This document shows positions 33,651 to 34,630 of a stretch of DNA of 34,630 bases, piece after piece (the stretch's first letter is position 1; every line of letters begins with the position of its first letter). The notes beneath the pieces were generated by a model, which saw only the letters and a program-made list of their open reading frames with translations, was not told the origin of the DNA and ran no database searches. The translations under genes and the position numbers were made by a program. The stretch lies in contig SUXY01000032.1 of assembly GCA_015060705.1 (NCBI GenBank), forward strand, positions 1 through 34,630, read 5' to 3'. Source of the DNA: Bacteroides sp. (GTDB taxonomy: Bacteria; Bacteroidota; Bacteroidia; Bacteroidales; Bacteroidaceae).

Positions 33651-34028
33651 TTAGTCATTAGGGTTAAAATTAGCATCGGTCAAATATTGATAAAGCGTAT
33701 AGTCGTCCATCATGATGCAGTTTATCATAATTTCCCAATCTTCATCAAGTAGCCTTTCCACTTCAGTCTGGCTGATAGCAGGGAATTCGTCTTTTTGGGG
33801 AACTCCTACAAATACTTTCACACTTAGCATGATGCCACAAAACATGGCAGTCATGTAAAGCCATGGCTTCACCCGTTCCCAAAGGGTAGGTTCTGACATT
33901 AGAGGCATAGGCTCTTTCTCGGGTAGCTTGTTCATCAGCTCCTGAGTGAAGTTCTCGAAATAATGGTCTGGCACACGGAACGGATTGCTAGTTCCGGCTT
34001 TCCTTAATATGTTGTCTTCTTTTCCCAT
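33651..34028 (-). CDS. small single-pass membrane protein, putative anti-sigma factor
   Basis: The 125-residue protein has a cytosolic N-terminal part containing NPFRVPDHYFENFTQELMNKLPE, a pattern I associate with proteins encoded next to ECF sigma genes in Bacteroidales, one membrane helix (about 54-74, VKPWLYMTAMFCGIMLSVKVF) and a short acidic exported tail (VERLLDEDWEIMINCIMMDDYTLYQYL). It starts 44 bases after the sigma gene. It lacks the zinc-finger HxxxCxxC of ZAS anti-sigma factors, so the assignment rests on context and topology only. Confidence 0.6.
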   Translation of the reverse strand: MGKEDNILRKAGTSNPFRVPDHYFENFTQELMNKLPEKEPMPLMSEPTLWERVKPWLYMTAMFCGIMLSVKVFVGVPQKDEFPAISQTEVERLLDEDWEIMINCIMMDDYTLYQYLTDANFNPND

Positions 34029-34072
34029 GGTGAATCCTTTCTATCTTTTAGATTTGTCACTATTGAAAAGGT

Positions 34073-34624
34073 TTAAAGATGTTTCTCTAAAAATGCTTCT
34101 ATTTTCTTGACTGCATGGTGATAAGATGCTTTCAAAGCTCCGATGCTGGTTCCCACAATCTCGGATATTTCCTCGTATTTCATCTCCTTGAAGTATTTCA
34201 GGTTGAAAACAATCTGTTGTTTTTCAGGGAGGGCGTGAATTGCCTGGAGGAATATCTTTTGGGTATCGTCACCATCAAAATACGTATCACTTTTCAATTT
34301 GTTCAGCATCTCCATATCGGCATCATCGATAGAAAGCTGGTTGGAAGCCCGTTGCTTATTCAAGAAAGTAAGGCATTCGTTCAAGGCGATACGGTAAAGC
34401 CATGTAGACATTTTTGCATCTCCTCTAAAATAGTCGATGTTGGTCCATGCCTTGATAAAGGTGTTCTGCAAAAGGTCGTTGGCATCCTCATGGGAGAGTA
34501 CCAAGCGTCGGATTTGCCAATACAGCTGCTCGCTGTATTCCCTTACAATGCACTCAAATGCTTCGCGTTGTCGTGTAGGATCCTGCAGAAGAGCAATTAT
34601 TTCTTTTTCATTATAGTTGTTCAT
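34073..34624 (-). CDS. ECF RNA polymerase sigma factor (RpoE-like)
   Basis: The 183-residue protein has sigma region 2 at about residues 22-92 (ECIVREYSEQLYWQIRRLVLSHEDANDLLQNTFIKAW, then MSTWLYRIALNECLTFLNKQR) and region 4 at about 125-177 (LPEKQQIVFNLKYFKEMKYEEISEIVGTSIGALKASYHHAVKKIE, a helix-turn-helix). The spacer between them is short, with no region 3, as in ECF factors. It directs RNA polymerase to a stress regulon. Its two downstream neighbours are co-oriented and close. Its promoter lies outside the window. Confidence 0.93.
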   Translation of the reverse strand: MNNYNEKEIIALLQDPTRQREAFECIVREYSEQLYWQIRRLVLSHEDANDLLQNTFIKAWTNIDYFRGDAKMSTWLYRIALNECLTFLNKQRASNQLSIDDADMEMLNKLKSDTYFDGDDTQKIFLQAIHALPEKQQIVFNLKYFKEMKYEEISEIVGTSIGALKASYHHAVKKIEAFLEKHL

Positions 34625-34630
34625 CTGTAG

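Noticed and set aside
33644..33676. Upstream ATG for the exported helical protein
   Set aside because: It would overlap the putative anti-sigma gene by 26 bases and add 11 residues before a standard signal peptide; ATG at 33643 is preferred.
1..34630. tRNA, rRNA, insertion sequence or prophage genes
   Set aside because: I read the gaps on both strands and saw no cloverleaf, transposase or phage-like gene; short non-coding RNAs without obvious structure could still be missed.

Overview
The window is chromosomal DNA from a member of the Bacteroidota, almost certainly order Bacteroidales (Bacteroides/Phocaeicola/Prevotella-like; genus not resolved). The evidence is the set of typical lineage proteins (LptD-family protein, SlyD-like FKBP with Cys/His tail, DUF4105, DUF6340 and DUF4114 proteins, SecA of about 1,100 residues) and repeated Bacteroidetes-type -7 boxes (TAnnTTTG) in front of genes, with no clear Shine-Dalgarno sequences. 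Most of it is core chromosome. I saw no insertion sequence, prophage, CRISPR array, rRNA or tRNA gene.

Layout. 1-2323: 3' part of an LptD-like outer-membrane gene, ending at a bidirectional terminator shared with a convergent FKBP-type isomerase gene (2385-2954, minus). 3117-9342: branched-chain amino-acid operon: promoter, Leu/Ile/Val-rich leader peptide, antiterminator/terminator attenuator, then ilvD, ilvB, ilvN, an acyl-ACP thioesterase and ilvC, closed by a long palindromic repeat. 9353-9877: nitroreductase. 9878-10229: intergenic stretch with a 22-nt tandem repeat. 10230-17767 (minus): envelope operon coaX, outer-membrane protein, TPR protein, lptC, CBS/CorC-like membrane protein, PpiD-like foldase. 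17921-20667: DUF4105 membrane protein translationally coupled to an apparently inactive PafA-type phosphatase. 20759-24052: secA. 24132-25106: DUF6340 lipoprotein. 25146-29417: conspicuously AT-rich three-gene cassette (unknown acidic protein, TPR-histidine-kinase-like membrane protein with a decayed ATPase domain, DUF4114 lipoprotein), ending at a perfect 26-bp palindromic terminator shared with valS (29423-32062, minus). 32063-32405: divergent intergenic region with an inverted repeat enclosing 23-nt tandem repeats. 32406-33191: mazG. 33203-34624 (minus): ECF sigma factor, small single-pass membrane protein (putative anti-sigma) and a small exported helical protein.

The best-supported regulatory observation is the ilv attenuator: an Ile/Val/Leu codon run followed by mutually exclusive antiterminator and terminator stems. 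It also shows that ilvD starts at 3351 and not at the longest-ORF start 3243. The most plausible undescribed system is the AT-rich cassette at 25146-29417, whose function I cannot assign. Two proteins that would normally be called enzymes (the PafA homologue and the histidine kinase) lack hallmark active-site residues and are better treated as candidate pseudoenzymes.
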